64,000 bases of DNA. Origin: CALBPI01 sp039821605 (GTDB lineage: Bacteria; Pseudomonadota; Gammaproteobacteria; Steroidobacterales; Woeseiaceae). Where the stretch lies: NCBI GenBank assembly GCA_039821605.1, contig JBCBNV010000001.1, positions 682,001 to 746,000 on the forward strand, written 5' to 3'. The position numbers and the translations under genes are program-made. Of this stretch, positions 52,917 through 61,740 are shown in pieces; the stretch's first letter is position 1; the number at the start of each line of letters is the position of its first letter. Under the pieces are notes generated by a model that saw only the letters and a list, made by a program, of their open reading frames with translations, ran no database searches and was not told the origin of the DNA.

Positions 52917-53584
52917 CGCGTCGGGCCATCGTATTGCTGTCGGGCGGGCTCGATTCCGCGACGGTGCTTGCCATGGCGCGCGCGCAGGGCCATGACTGCC
53001 TGGCGCTGAGCTTCGACTACGGGCAGCGCCACGACGCCGAACTCGCCGCCGCGCGCCGCGTCGCGACACAACTCGGTGCCCGGGAGCACCGCACGATGCG
53101 GATTGACTTCGCCGGGATCGGCGGCTCGGCGCTGACCGATGACGCCATCGACGTGCCCGAGCCGGGCGGTGAGGGGATCCCGGTCACTTATGTGCCCGCG
53201 CGCAACACCGTATTTCTTTCGATGGCGCTGGGCTGGGCAGAAGTGGCCGAAGCCGAAGCCATCTGCATCGGCGTCAATGCCGTCGACTACTCGGGCTATC
53301 CCGATTGCCGACCCGAGTACATCGCCGCCTACCAGGCCATGGCCACACTCGCGACCAAGGTTGGCGTCGAGGGGCAGCCGATCCGCATCGAGACCCCGCT
53401 CATCGATATGAGCAAGGCCGACATCATCCGGGCCGGCGTCGCGCTCGGTGTCGACTACGCGCTGACCGTGTCCTGCTACCAGGCCGATGACGCGGGCAGG
53501 GCGTGCGGGCGCTGTGACGCCTGCGTCCTGCGCGCACAGGGTTTCAAGGACGCCGGCGTGCCGGACCCGACGCCCTACGTCTGA
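52913..53584 (+). CDS. queC: QueC, 7-cyano-7-deazaguanine synthase
   Basis: 223 residues. PP-loop ATPase motif LLSGGLDSAT, FDYGQRH, VPARNTVFLSMALG, and the C-terminal zinc cysteines (SCYQ...ACGRCDAC). It converts carboxy-deazaguanine to preQ0 using ammonia and ATP. Coupled to queE. Other queuosine genes are not in this window. Confidence 0.97.
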   Translation: MTRRAIVLLSGGLDSATVLAMARAQGHDCLALSFDYGQRHDAELAAARRVATQLGAREHRTMRIDFAGIGGSALTDDAIDVPEPGGEGIPVTYVPARNTVFLSMALGWAEVAEAEAICIGVNAVDYSGYPDCRPEYIAAYQAMATLATKVGVEGQPIRIETPLIDMSKADIIRAGVALGVDYALTVSCYQADDAGRACGRCDACVLRAQGFKDAGVPDPTPYV

Positions 53585-53596
53585 GCGCGAAGGGCC

Positions 53597-53624
53597 TTGA
53601 GAATTCCGCCCGTTGCGCTATTAT
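53597..53624 (+). promoter_or_regulatory. tRNA-Lys promoter
   Basis: TTGAGA (53597-53602) and TATTAT (53619-53624) with a 16-bp spacer, followed by a GC-rich discriminator (TGCGCGCCG), a feature of stringently controlled stable-RNA promoters. The -35 starts 13 nt after the queC stop. Confidence 0.65.
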
Positions 53625-53649
53625 TGCGCGCCGTCCCCAACAGGGGTCG

Positions 53650-53667
53650 CCGTGTGGACCCACACGG
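53650..53667. repeat. hairpin in the tRNA-Lys leader
   Basis: CCGTGTG (53650-53656) and CACACGG (53661-53667) form a 7-bp stem with a GACC loop, 21 nt before the tRNA 5' end. No T-run follows, so it is not an ordinary terminator; it may be a processing element of the precursor. Confidence 0.45.
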
Positions 53668-53688
53668 CATCCGGAAGTACCTCACACC

Positions 53689-53764
53689 GGGCCGTTAGCT
53701 CAGATGGTAGAGCAGTTGGCTTTTAACCAATTGGTCATAGGTTCGATCCCTATACGGCCCACCA
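53689..53764 (+). tRNA. tRNA-Lys (anticodon UUU)
   Basis: 76 nt including CCA. Acceptor GGGCCGT pairs with ACGGCCC; D-arm TAGCTCAGATGGTAGAGCA; anticodon loop CTTTTAA reads UUU; T-arm ATAGGTTCGATCCCTAT. Confidence 0.97.
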
Positions 53765-53862
53765 CTTCCGCCTCCACGCCGCCTTCTCCGGACAGCACAA
53801 GCACCGCGGATGAGTGACCCGCTTCGGGTATTATCCGCCGCTGTACTGATGGAGCAGAGTCC

Positions 53863-56349
53863 GTGACAGGCGAAACCACTTGGCAGGTGCACAAGTTTGG
53901 CGGCAGTTCACTTGCCGATGCCGACTGCTTCCGTCGTGTTCGAGACCTGATCCTCAACGAGCCCTCTGCGGCCAGGAAAGCGGTCGTGGTATCGGCCATG
54001 GGCGGCATGACCGACGCCTTGCTTGCGCTCGTCGAACAGGCCGTCACAGGTGACGCCGACTTCAGCGCCGCGCTCGACGCGCTGGAAGCGCGCTACGAAA
54101 CGGCGGTGGGACGCGTGCTCGATCGCGAGGTGCGCGCTGATGTTCTGGCACAGTGGTGCAAGGACCGCGACGACATTGCGGGACTCCTTCAGGCCGTGAC
54201 CGTCGTTCGTGCGGCACCCGAACGCACGTTTGACGTCGTGGCGGGCTACGGCGAGATCTGGTCAGCACGTCTGCTCGCGGCGCTCGTCGCGCAGGACTGT
54301 GGTGACGGTCGCCGCGTGAGCTGGCTCGATGCGCGCGACGTTGTGGTCGTGCGCCAGACCAAACTGGGCCCCAGTGTGGTCTGGCCCGAGTCCCGCGAGC
54401 GCAGCGCTTCAAGCACAGTGCTTGCCAACAACGACATCGTCATCGTCACGGGCTTTATCGCCAGTGACGAGGCCGGCTTGCAGACGACGTTGGGGCGTAA
54501 TGGCAGCGATCACTCGGCCGCGATCTTCGCCGCCTTGCTGGGCGCTGACGCCGTCACGATCTGGACTGACGTGCCTGGCGTGCTCACGGGCGACCCGCGG
54601 CAGATTCCCGATGCCCACGCGATCACGAGCCTGTCCTACAACGAGGCCATGGAGCTCGCGTACTTCGGCGCCAAGGTGATCCACCCGCAAACGATGGGCC
54701 CGGCCGTAGAGCACGACATTCCGATCCGCATCCGCAGCACGTTTGCGCCGGATAGCCCGGGAACCGTGGTCAGCGCGGGCGCCGACAGCGATGAGCCCGT
54801 CAAGGGCATTACATCGATCGGCGGTCTCGCCGTCGTTAACGTCGAGGGCGCAGGCATGATCGGCGTTCCGGGAACCGCACACCGAATCTTCCGGGCGCTG
54901 CGCGAGGCGGACATCTCCGTCATCCTGATCTCGCAGGCCAGCAGTGAGCACTCGGTTTGTTTTGTTGTTCCCGATGATGTGGCCGAGACGGCCGCGGCTG
55001 TGGTCCGCGACGCGTTTGCCGGCGAACTGGGTACGGGTCAGCTCCAACGCGTGTCGATCACGCCTGAGTGCAGCATCCTGGCTGTCGTGGGCGACCGCAT
55101 GTCGGGGCGGCCGGGTATCGCAGGGCGCTTTCTTAACACGCTGGGCCAGGCCGGAATCAATGTCATCGCGATCGCGCAGGGCTCATCGGAGCGCAACATC
55201 TCCGTGGTCGTTGCCTCGGCCGATGCCACGCGCGCGCTGCGCGCCGCGCACTCAGGCTTCTACCTGTCGCCGAAGACGCTGTCGATTGGCTTGATTGGAC
55301 CGGGCACCGTGGGTGGCGCCTTGCTCGACCAGATCGCGGGCGAGGTGACACGTCTCGGCGAGCGCTTCAATCTGGATCTGCGGGTGCGCGCGATCGCGCG
55401 ATCGAGCGTCATGCATCTGGCGGAACGCGCCGTGGATCTGTCCGGCTGGCGCGAGATTGCAGCGCAGGCGAGCACGCCGGTCGACCTGGCCGCGTTCGCA
55501 AACCATGTCGATGCCGACCATCTGCCGCACGCCGTGATCATCGATTGCACTGCGGATGACGGTGTCGCCGGGCACTACGCAGATTGGCTCGCGCGCGGCA
55601 TTCACGTCATCACGCCCAACAAGCGCGCGGGCAGCGGGCCCTGCGCGCGCGTTGCGGCTATCGACGCCGCAAGCCGTCGCGGGCACAGCCGTTTCTATTA
55701 CGAAACGACGGTGGGCGCGGCGCTTCCGATCATTCGCACGTTGCGCGACCTCGTCGAAACCGGTGACCGTGTGCGCTCCGTGCAGGGGATCTTCTCCGGC
55801 ACGCTGGCTTACCTGTTCAACACCTACGACGGCAGCGAGCCCTTCTCGGCCATCGTGCGCCGCGCGCGTGACGCGGGTTTCACGGAGCCCGATCCGCGCG
55901 ACGACCTTTCCGGTATGGACGTGGCGCGCAAGCTTGTGATTCTTGCCCGCGAGGCGGGCCACGCCATCGAGCTAGGCGACGTCGCCGTAGAGAGCCTCGT
56001 GCCCGAATCGCTCGAGGGGGTCAGCGTGGAGGAGTTTCTTGGAGCGCTCGGCGTGCTGGACGCGGCGATGGCCGAGCGACTTGTGGCCGCCAACGCGGCG
56101 GGCCAGGTGCTGCGCTACGTTGGACGCATCACGGCGGATGGTCAGGCGAGCGTGGCACTGACCGCCGTCAACCGCGATGACGCGTTGGCCAATATCGCGT
56201 TGACTGACAACGTCGTGCGCATCGAGAGCGATCGCTACAGCGACAACCCGCTTGTGATTCAGGGGCCCGGTGCGGGGCCTGATGTCACCGCGGCGGGCGT
56301 GTTTTCCGATCTGTTACGACTGGCCGCAGAGCTCGGCAACCGACGCTGA
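53863..56349 (+). CDS. thrA: bifunctional aspartate kinase / homoserine dehydrogenase
   Basis: 828 residues from GTG 53863, with GGAG 8 nt upstream. The kinase half (residues 1-~460) has VHKFGGSSLADADCF, NGSDHSAAIFAALLGAD and two ACT regions (GAGMIGVPGTAHRIF; SILAVVGDRMSGRPG). The dehydrogenase half starts at the dinucleotide motif GLIGPGTVGGALLDQ and includes PNKRAGSGP and FYYETTVGAALPIIRTL. It does the first and third steps of threonine synthesis and is usually inhibited by threonine via the ACT domains. thrB starts at its stop (TGATG). No leader-peptide attenuator is obvious upstream. Confidence 0.96.
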   Translation: MTGETTWQVHKFGGSSLADADCFRRVRDLILNEPSAARKAVVVSAMGGMTDALLALVEQAVTGDADFSAALDALEARYETAVGRVLDREVRADVLAQWCKDRDDIAGLLQAVTVVRAAPERTFDVVAGYGEIWSARLLAALVAQDCGDGRRVSWLDARDVVVVRQTKLGPSVVWPESRERSASSTVLANNDIVIVTGFIASDEAGLQTTLGRNGSDHSAAIFAALLGADAVTIWTDVPGVLTGDPRQIPDAHAITSLSYNEAMELAYFGAKVIHPQTMGPAVEHDIPIRIRSTFAPDSPGTVVSAGADSDEPVKGITSIGGLAVVNVEGAGMIGVPGTAHRIFRALREADISVILISQASSEHSVCFVVPDDVAETAAAVVRDAFAGELGTGQLQRVSITPECSILAVVGDRMSGRPGIAGRFLNTLGQAGINVIAIAQGSSERNISVVVASADATRALRAAHSGFYLSPKTLSIGLIGPGTVGGALLDQIAGEVTRLGERFNLDLRVRAIARSSVMHLAERAVDLSGWREIAAQASTPVDLAAFANHVDADHLPHAVIIDCTADDGVAGHYADWLARGIHVITPNKRAGSGPCARVAAIDAASRRGHSRFYYETTVGAALPIIRTLRDLVETGDRVRSVQGIFSGTLAYLFNTYDGSEPFSAIVRRARDAGFTEPDPRDDLSGMDVARKLVILAREAGHAIELGDVAVESLVPESLEGVSVEEFLGALGVLDAAMAERLVAANAAGQVLRYVGRITADGQASVALTAVNRDDALANIALTDNVVRIESDRYSDNPLVIQGPGAGPDVTAAGVFSDLLRLAAELGNRR

Positions 56350-57311
56350 TGACGGACGGCATCGCCACCACGGCCACGGCGTTCGCGCCAGCGTCTATCG
56401 GCAACCTCGGCGTGGGTTTCGATGTGCTGGGTCTGGCGATCGCTGGTCCCGGGGACCGCGTAACCGCGCAACGCCAGGACGCGCCCGGCGTGGTCATTGC
56501 GGACATCACCGGCGACGGCATTGGCGCCGATGCGCACCTGCTGAGTGCTGATGCATTGCGCAATACCGCCGGCATCGCGGCAGCCGCAGTGTGGCAGGCC
56601 GGAAAAGGTTCGGGTGGCGTCTCACTGACGCTGCACAAGGGCACGCCGCTCGGGTCGGGTATGGGCAGCTCGGCAGCATCCGCGGTCGCGGGTGCCGTGG
56701 CGGCGAATGCGCTGCTCGAGCAGCCGCTGGCGATGCCAGCAGTGCTCGAGGCGGCGCTCGAGGGCGAGGCACTCGCAAGTGGCGCGCGACACGCGGATAA
56801 CGTTGCACCCAGTCTGTTCGGCGGGCTCGTGTTGTGTCCACCACAGCGCTTGCCGCACTGCGAGTCACTGGCACTGCCTGACGGGCTCGTGTCCGTGCTC
56901 GTGCACCCGCACCTGCGCGTGGATACCGCTGCGGCCCGGCAGGCGCTGGCAGACACGGTGCCGCTCGCAACGGCAGTGACGCAGGCGGGCCTGCTCGCCT
57001 GTTTCGTGCAGGCCTGCGCGCGCGGCGACCGCGATGGCATCGCGGTGTCGTTGCGCGACGTCATGATCGAGCACCAGCGTGTCCGGTTCGTACCCGGGTT
57101 CGAGGACGTTCAGGCTGCAGCGCTCGCGCGGGGCGCGTTGGGTGCGTCACTATCGGGCAGCGGTCCGAGCGTGTTCGCCATTTGCGATATCGCCGACGGT
57201 GACTCCGTGGCGGCTGCTATGGTTTCCGCATTCGAATCGAACGGTGTCGCTTGCGACCATTGGGTGTCGCCCGTGAATGCGCCGGGCGCGGTACTGGAGT
57301 CCGTCGAATGA
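56349..57311 (+). CDS. thrB: homoserine kinase
   Basis: 320 residues. GHMP kinase with ATP-binding motif PLGSGMGSSAASAVAGA and substrate segments PASIGNLGVGFDVLGLA and LSGSGPSVFAI. It phosphorylates homoserine. It overlaps thrA (TGATG) and thrC (ATGA), so the operon is translationally linked throughout. Confidence 0.97.
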   Translation: MTDGIATTATAFAPASIGNLGVGFDVLGLAIAGPGDRVTAQRQDAPGVVIADITGDGIGADAHLLSADALRNTAGIAAAAVWQAGKGSGGVSLTLHKGTPLGSGMGSSAASAVAGAVAANALLEQPLAMPAVLEAALEGEALASGARHADNVAPSLFGGLVLCPPQRLPHCESLALPDGLVSVLVHPHLRVDTAAARQALADTVPLATAVTQAGLLACFVQACARGDRDGIAVSLRDVMIEHQRVRFVPGFEDVQAAALARGALGASLSGSGPSVFAICDIADGDSVAAAMVSAFESNGVACDHWVSPVNAPGAVLESVE

Positions 57312-58612
57312 GGTTGCGCAGTACGCGAGGCGCGCCGGCCGTTTCACTCGAGGAAGCCCTCGTGCGAGGGCTCGCGCCCGATGGCGGCCTTTATGTTCCC
57401 GAGTCCTTACCGACCTTCTCGTCCGATGATTTCGACGATGATGACGCGCGCTCCATCGCGATTCGCTATCTGACACCGTTCTTCGCGGGCACGCGGCTCG
57501 CAGATTCGATTGATGCGATCGTTGCCGAGACGTTTTCGTTCCCCTTGCCGCTCGTCGATTTGTCGCAGACTGTGAACGCGCCGCTGAGTGTACTGGAGCT
57601 GTTCCACGGGCCCACGGCGGCCTTCAAGGACGTCGGTGCGCGGTTCCTTGCGGCCTGCTTGTCGCGCCTCGACGCGGAAGTCGACGACCCGCGGCCGCTT
57701 ACGATCCTTGTGGCCACTTCGGGCGATACGGGCGGCGCCGTGGCCGCTGCGTTTCATGGCCGGCCCGGCATCGACGTCGTCGTCCTGTTTCCCGAGGGCC
57801 GCGTGTCACCGCGACAGCAACACCAGCTCTGTTGCTGGGGCGACAATGTCACGAGCCTGTCCGTGGCGGGCGGTTTCGACGACTGCCAGGCGCTCGTCAA
57901 GGCCGCCTTCACGGACCCGACGCTGTCGACGCAGTACCGCTTCAGCTCCGCCAACAGCATCAACATCGGCCGTCTGTTGCCGCAGAGCGTGTACTACGCC
58001 GTGGCTTCGACGCAGTACTTCCACAAGCACGGCGCGCGCCTGTCGTTTGCGATTCCAACGGGCAACCTCGGCAATGCGCTCGCTGCCGTGCTGGCGCGTG
58101 CGGCAGGTCTGCCCATCGGCGACATCCTGCTGGTGACCAACGCCAACCGGACCGTGCCCGACTACTTCGCGACGGGGCAATACGCAGGGCGTGCGAGTAT
58201 CGCCACGCTCGCGTCGGCCATGGACGTTGGGGATCCGAGCAATATGGAGCGGCTGCGCGATCTGTTTGGCGAGGCCGAGGCGTTGCGCGCCCTGGGCCTC
58301 GATGCCGTGAGTGTGGATGACACAGAGATTCGCGAACAGATTCGACGAGACGCCGCGCGCTTCGACTTCGCGTGGTGCCCGCACAGTGCGACGGCCATGT
58401 ACGCCTGGGAGCGGCATCTCGACGATGCGGCGCGTGCGGCGCCCTGGGCCGTCGTCGCTACGGCGCATCCCGCCAAGTTCGAGACCATCGTTGAGCCGCT
58501 CATAGATGCCACGGTGCCCGTGCCGCCGGCGCTGGCCGAATTGCTCGACCGACCCGCGACCTTCAGCCGGATCACGCCGTCACTCGACGCACTAGCCGAG
58601 GCGCTGTCATGA
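57308..58612 (+). CDS. thrC: threonine synthase
   Basis: 434 residues from ATG 57308, which overlaps the thrB stop. N-terminal RLRSTRG and ALVRGLAPDGGLYVPE; PLP lysine K107 in AAFKDVGARF, the E. coli position; TSGDTGGAV and NSINIGRLLPQSVYY are the phosphate-binding loops. It converts O-phosphohomoserine to threonine. The ATGA at its end starts the NERD gene. Confidence 0.97.
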   Translation: MRLRSTRGAPAVSLEEALVRGLAPDGGLYVPESLPTFSSDDFDDDDARSIAIRYLTPFFAGTRLADSIDAIVAETFSFPLPLVDLSQTVNAPLSVLELFHGPTAAFKDVGARFLAACLSRLDAEVDDPRPLTILVATSGDTGGAVAAAFHGRPGIDVVVLFPEGRVSPRQQHQLCCWGDNVTSLSVAGGFDDCQALVKAAFTDPTLSTQYRFSSANSINIGRLLPQSVYYAVASTQYFHKHGARLSFAIPTGNLGNALAAVLARAAGLPIGDILLVTNANRTVPDYFATGQYAGRASIATLASAMDVGDPSNMERLRDLFGEAEALRALGLDAVSVDDTEIREQIRRDAARFDFAWCPHSATAMYAWERHLDDAARAAPWAVVATAHPAKFETIVEPLIDATVPVPPALAELLDRPATFSRITPSLDALAEALS

Positions 58613-59208
58613 ATGTGACCGAGGTCGTGTCAGGCGCATTCGCCGAACCCGGGCCTGAGCACTGGCCCGTGTACGCGGGGCTCGCATTGCTTGTCTTGTT
58701 GCTTCTGCTGCTGGTCGTGCGTTGGATCCGCGCGCGCGGTGGCAAGTCGCTCTCGGCGCGGCTCGCGGACGTCTGCCATGACCAGCTGACCGACGTGGTC
58801 TTGCCAAAGGCCGATGACGGCGCGATTCACATCGATCACATTCTGCTGACGGAACGCGGCATCCTTGTGGTCGACTCACGCGACATCACGGGCATCGTGT
58901 TTGGCAGCGACCGCATGCATGACTGGACGGTCATGGACGGGGGACGCCGCTTCACGATTGGCAATCCCCAGGCCGATCTTTATGACCGCGTGGCGGCCGT
59001 GAAGCTCGTGGTTACGGACATTCCCGTCGACGGGCGCATCGTGTTCGGCAGCGGCGCCGATTTTTCGAAAGGCAAACCCTCGCACGTGCTGACCGAGGCC
59101 GAGCTAGTCGCCAGTCTGCCGCGCGTGGCCGGTCGCACGACGCAAACGCGCAAGGCGTTTGAGCTTGAGTGGCAGAAGCTGCGTGAGGCTGCGTTGATCC
59201 CGAGCTAG
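58609..59208 (+). CDS. membrane-anchored NERD-domain protein
   Basis: 199 residues. One N-terminal helix (LALLVLLLLLLVV) and a basic stretch anchor a NERD (nuclease-related) domain. Recognisable segments are IHIDHILLTERGILVVDSRDITG, NPQADLYDRVAAVKLVV, and GRIVFGSGADFSKGKP. NERD domains have a restriction-endonuclease-like core (the D-x-K equivalent would be VVDSRD, where the Lys is not obvious). Activity is unproven. It overlaps thrC by ATGA and shares its TAG stop (CTAG) with convergent tatD. Confidence 0.82.
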   Translation: MNVTEVVSGAFAEPGPEHWPVYAGLALLVLLLLLLVVRWIRARGGKSLSARLADVCHDQLTDVVLPKADDGAIHIDHILLTERGILVVDSRDITGIVFGSDRMHDWTVMDGGRRFTIGNPQADLYDRVAAVKLVVTDIPVDGRIVFGSGADFSKGKPSHVLTEAELVASLPRVAGRTTQTRKAFELEWQKLREAALIPS

Positions 59209-60005
59209 TCGGCGTCGGTCAGGTCGAAAAAGCGGCGCGCATTCGCGGCCGTGTACTGGCCGACCGACTCCGGTGACTCGCCGCGTGCGTCGGCAATGGT
59301 CTTCACCACTTCACCCAACCAGCAGGGCTCATTGCGTCGCGTCCTGGGGCGGGGTCGCAGGCTGCGCGGCAGCAGGTAGGGCGCATCGGTCTCGACGAGC
59401 AATCGTTCGGCGGGGATGTCGCCGACAAGTTCAAGCAGGTGACTGCCGCGGCGCTCGTCGCAGATCCAGCCTGTGATGCCAACATAGAGGTCCAACGCCA
59501 GGTAGTCGTGCAGCTCGCGCTCGCCGGCCGTAAAGCAGTGCGCCACGGCGCGTGGCAACTCGGCCAGGCGCGGCTTGAGCAGGGCAAGGAAGTCGTCGTG
59601 GGCGTCGCGCTGGTGCAGGAAGACGGGCAATTGCCTGTCGATGGCGAGCCCGAGTTGCGAGGCGAACGCGTGCGCCTGGGTGTCGTGTCGCGCGAAGTTA
59701 CGGAAGTAGTCCAGGCCGCATTCGCCTGCCGCCACGACGTTATCGCTGGCCATCTGCCGCGACAGTGTGTCGTGCATGTTGCTGTCGTAATCGTCGGCGT
59801 GGTGCGGGTGGACGCCCGTCGTGTAGTAGCAGCGCGGCCAGGCCGGGTCGGTGGCTGCAGCGATATCCGCGGCCGCGGCGTTGCTGTCGATCGAGCTGCC
59901 CGTAATGACAATGGCCGCAACGCCGGCGTGATGGGCGCGCTCGAGGACCGTGTCGCGGTCATCGTCGAAGCTGTCATGCGCGAGATTGGCGCCAATATCG
60001 ATCAT
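59205..60005 (-). CDS. tatD: TatD family metal-dependent DNase
   Basis: 266 residues. N-terminal IDIGANLAHDSFDDDRD resembles E. coli TatD itself rather than the DTHCHL of YcfH/YjjV. Metal ligands lie in GVHPHHA, AAGECGLDYFRN, FLHQRDAHDDF, AHCFTAGERE and LLVETDAPYLLPR. It is a 3'-5' exonuclease in E. coli. It is convergent with the NERD gene. Confidence 0.95.
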   Translation of the reverse strand: MIDIGANLAHDSFDDDRDTVLERAHHAGVAAIVITGSSIDSNAAAADIAAATDPAWPRCYYTTGVHPHHADDYDSNMHDTLSRQMASDNVVAAGECGLDYFRNFARHDTQAHAFASQLGLAIDRQLPVFLHQRDAHDDFLALLKPRLAELPRAVAHCFTAGERELHDYLALDLYVGITGWICDERRGSHLLELVGDIPAERLLVETDAPYLLPRSLRPRPRTRRNEPCWLGEVVKTIADARGESPESVGQYTAANARRFFDLTDAD

Positions 60006-60125
60006 GGGCTTGGGTTCCCGAGGCTACGGCGGGCGAGTGTAGCCGTCTGGCGACAGTGACTCCACCCGGGAAAAACGGTGACCCGGCGCACAGTTTCGAG
60101 GCCACGCTCAGGTATGCTTGGCGTT

Positions 60126-60872
60126 ATGACCTACCGGCTTGCCACACTGCTGGTCCTGCTGCTCTTGCCGCTCGTGGGCGAGGCCGCGCTGCGTATGGCC
60201 GACCTAGCAGATCGTGAGGCCGTCATTGAACACGCCTCCCACATGGGCGACGTGCGTTACCTGGCCGAATTGTCCGTCGAGCTCGAGGGCGAGAAAGGCC
60301 GCGGCGATGCCGCGCCGCTCGTGCCGTACTACGCAGCGCTGGCTGCCTACCGTGCTGCCGAGCTCGACGATGACATCGATTTCCGTGTTGGCGTGCTGCT
60401 GGACCGTTGCATCGAGAACGCGCGTCGCGCGCTCAAGATCGACGATACGTTTGCCGAGGCCATGGCGCTGATCGGCGCCTGCCACGGGCTCGCAGCCAGC
60501 CGTCAGCCGCTGTCTGCCATCATCGCGGGCAATTTCTCGGCGCGCGAGCTCAAGCGGGCCATTGCGATGGCGCCCGAGAATCCGCGCGTGCGCTTGCTCA
60601 ACGCGATTACGGTCCTGCGCCGCTTCGAAGACGCCACGCGCCGAGTCCAGGCCACGGGCGACCTCGAGACGGCGCTCACCGCCTTTGAAAAACCCGCAGA
60701 AGGTCAGCCCGACCTGCCGAGCTGGGGCGAGGAACATGCGCACCTTTGGCTCGCCGAGGCGCTGCGTCGCGACGGCGAACTGCAACGCGCCCGGGATCAC
60801 TTTGAGCAGGCGCGCCTGCTCTCGCCGCCTGCCACCCAGGTGCCCGAGCGCATCACAGCCCTGCGCCGCTAG
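60126..60872 (+). CDS. exported protein with TPR-like helices, function unknown
   Basis: 248 residues from ATG 60126 with a signal peptide (TYRLATLLVLLLLPLVGEA). The mature part is helical with TPR-like pairs (APLVPYYAALAAYRAAEL, IENARRALKIDDTFAEAMALIGACHG, ELKRAIAMAPENPRVRLLNAI, HLWLAEALRRDGELQRARDHF). It is probably a periplasmic scaffold. The family resembles TPR proteins of unknown role next to polymer-forming proteins, as here, but I do not recognise it. Confidence 0.72.
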   Translation: MTYRLATLLVLLLLPLVGEAALRMADLADREAVIEHASHMGDVRYLAELSVELEGEKGRGDAAPLVPYYAALAAYRAAELDDDIDFRVGVLLDRCIENARRALKIDDTFAEAMALIGACHGLAASRQPLSAIIAGNFSARELKRAIAMAPENPRVRLLNAITVLRRFEDATRRVQATGDLETALTAFEKPAEGQPDLPSWGEEHAHLWLAEALRRDGELQRARDHFEQARLLSPPATQVPERITALRR

Positions 60873-60968
60873 GCGCCATCCGGCCAAAAAAACACCTTGC
60901 GCGGCTAAACCCTCTGCGTGGTTCCGGTATCCAACAGTCGAAAATACTGGGGTACACTGGAGCCCGTT

Positions 60969-61676
60969 ATGAAATCACTGAATTCACTCGTATTGGCCGC
61001 AGCCCTGGCGTTGCTTGCCGTACCGGCTGCAGCCAGCGTCAACAAGAGCGTCCGAATAGAAGCCGGCGCCACCTCGGAAGGCGCCAGCTCGGTCAACGGC
61101 AGCATCAAGGTGGGCGAGGGCGCCTACGTCAACGGCGAGCTGGGCACCGTCAACGGGAGCATCAAGCTCGCGCGCGGCGTGACCGCCGGTGACATCGAGA
61201 GCGTCAACGGCAAGATCAGCATCGGTGACGACTCGACCATCGCGTCGAGCGAGACTGTCAACGGCCGCAACTACCTGGGCGAACGCGTTCAGGTCAGCGG
61301 CCATGTTTCGACGGTCAATGGTGGCATCGAGGCCCAACAGGGCACGACAATTGGCGGCGACGTCAAAGCGGTCAACGGTGGTATCGGTCTTTCCGGCGTG
61401 CAGGTCGTGGGCGACTTGTCCAACGTCAATGGCGACATCAATCTTACCGACGGCACGCGCATCAACGGCAACGTCATCGTACGCAAGCCCAAGCGCATGG
61501 GTTGGAGCTGGGGCAAGCGTGATCCCTCACGCGTCGTGATCGGGCCTAACGTGGTCATCGAAGGCGAGCTCGAGCTGCAGCGCGAGGTGCGCTTGTACGT
61601 GCATGAGACTGCAAAGATCGGCAGCATTAGCGGTGTCGACGTGGAGATGGAAACCTACAGTGGTCGTGAGCCCTGA
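60969..61676 (+). CDS. exported VNG-repeat protein (bactofilin-like beta-helix, function unknown)
   Basis: 235 residues from ATG 60969 with a signal peptide (KSLNSLVLAAALALLAVPAAAS). Seven VNG units (SVNGSI, TVNGSI, SVNGKI, TVNGRN, TVNGGI, AVNGGI, NVNGDI) spaced 16-19 residues suggest one beta-helix turn each. A basic WSWGKRD-containing insert precedes a final hydrophobic strand region (RVVIGPNVVIEGELELQREVRLYV). This pattern resembles polymer-forming bactofilin-like and DUF4097-type proteins, but here exported. Substrate or partner unknown. Confidence 0.78.
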   Translation: MKSLNSLVLAAALALLAVPAAASVNKSVRIEAGATSEGASSVNGSIKVGEGAYVNGELGTVNGSIKLARGVTAGDIESVNGKISIGDDSTIASSETVNGRNYLGERVQVSGHVSTVNGGIEAQQGTTIGGDVKAVNGGIGLSGVQVVGDLSNVNGDINLTDGTRINGNVIVRKPKRMGWSWGKRDPSRVVIGPNVVIEGELELQREVRLYVHETAKIGSISGVDVEMETYSGREP

Positions 61677-61703
61677 CGCGCACGTAGTCCAAAACGAATT
61701 TCA

Positions 61704-61740
61704 AAGACCGGTGTTGCCGTGACGCGGCAACACCGGTCTT
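61704..61740. repeat. perfect 16-bp hairpin at the YgjP-like start
   Basis: AAGACCGGTGTTGCCG (61704-61719) is the exact reverse complement of CGGCAACACCGGTCTT (61725-61740), loop TGACG. The GTG (61719-61721) spans the stem-loop border. It lies 27 nt after the VNG-protein stop. No T-run follows, so it is either a weak transcript end or a translational control element. Confidence 0.75.

Noticed and set aside
53765..53862. Threonine attenuator leader before thrA
   Set aside because: No Thr/Ile-rich leader peptide or terminator-antiterminator pair is visible in the 98 bp.
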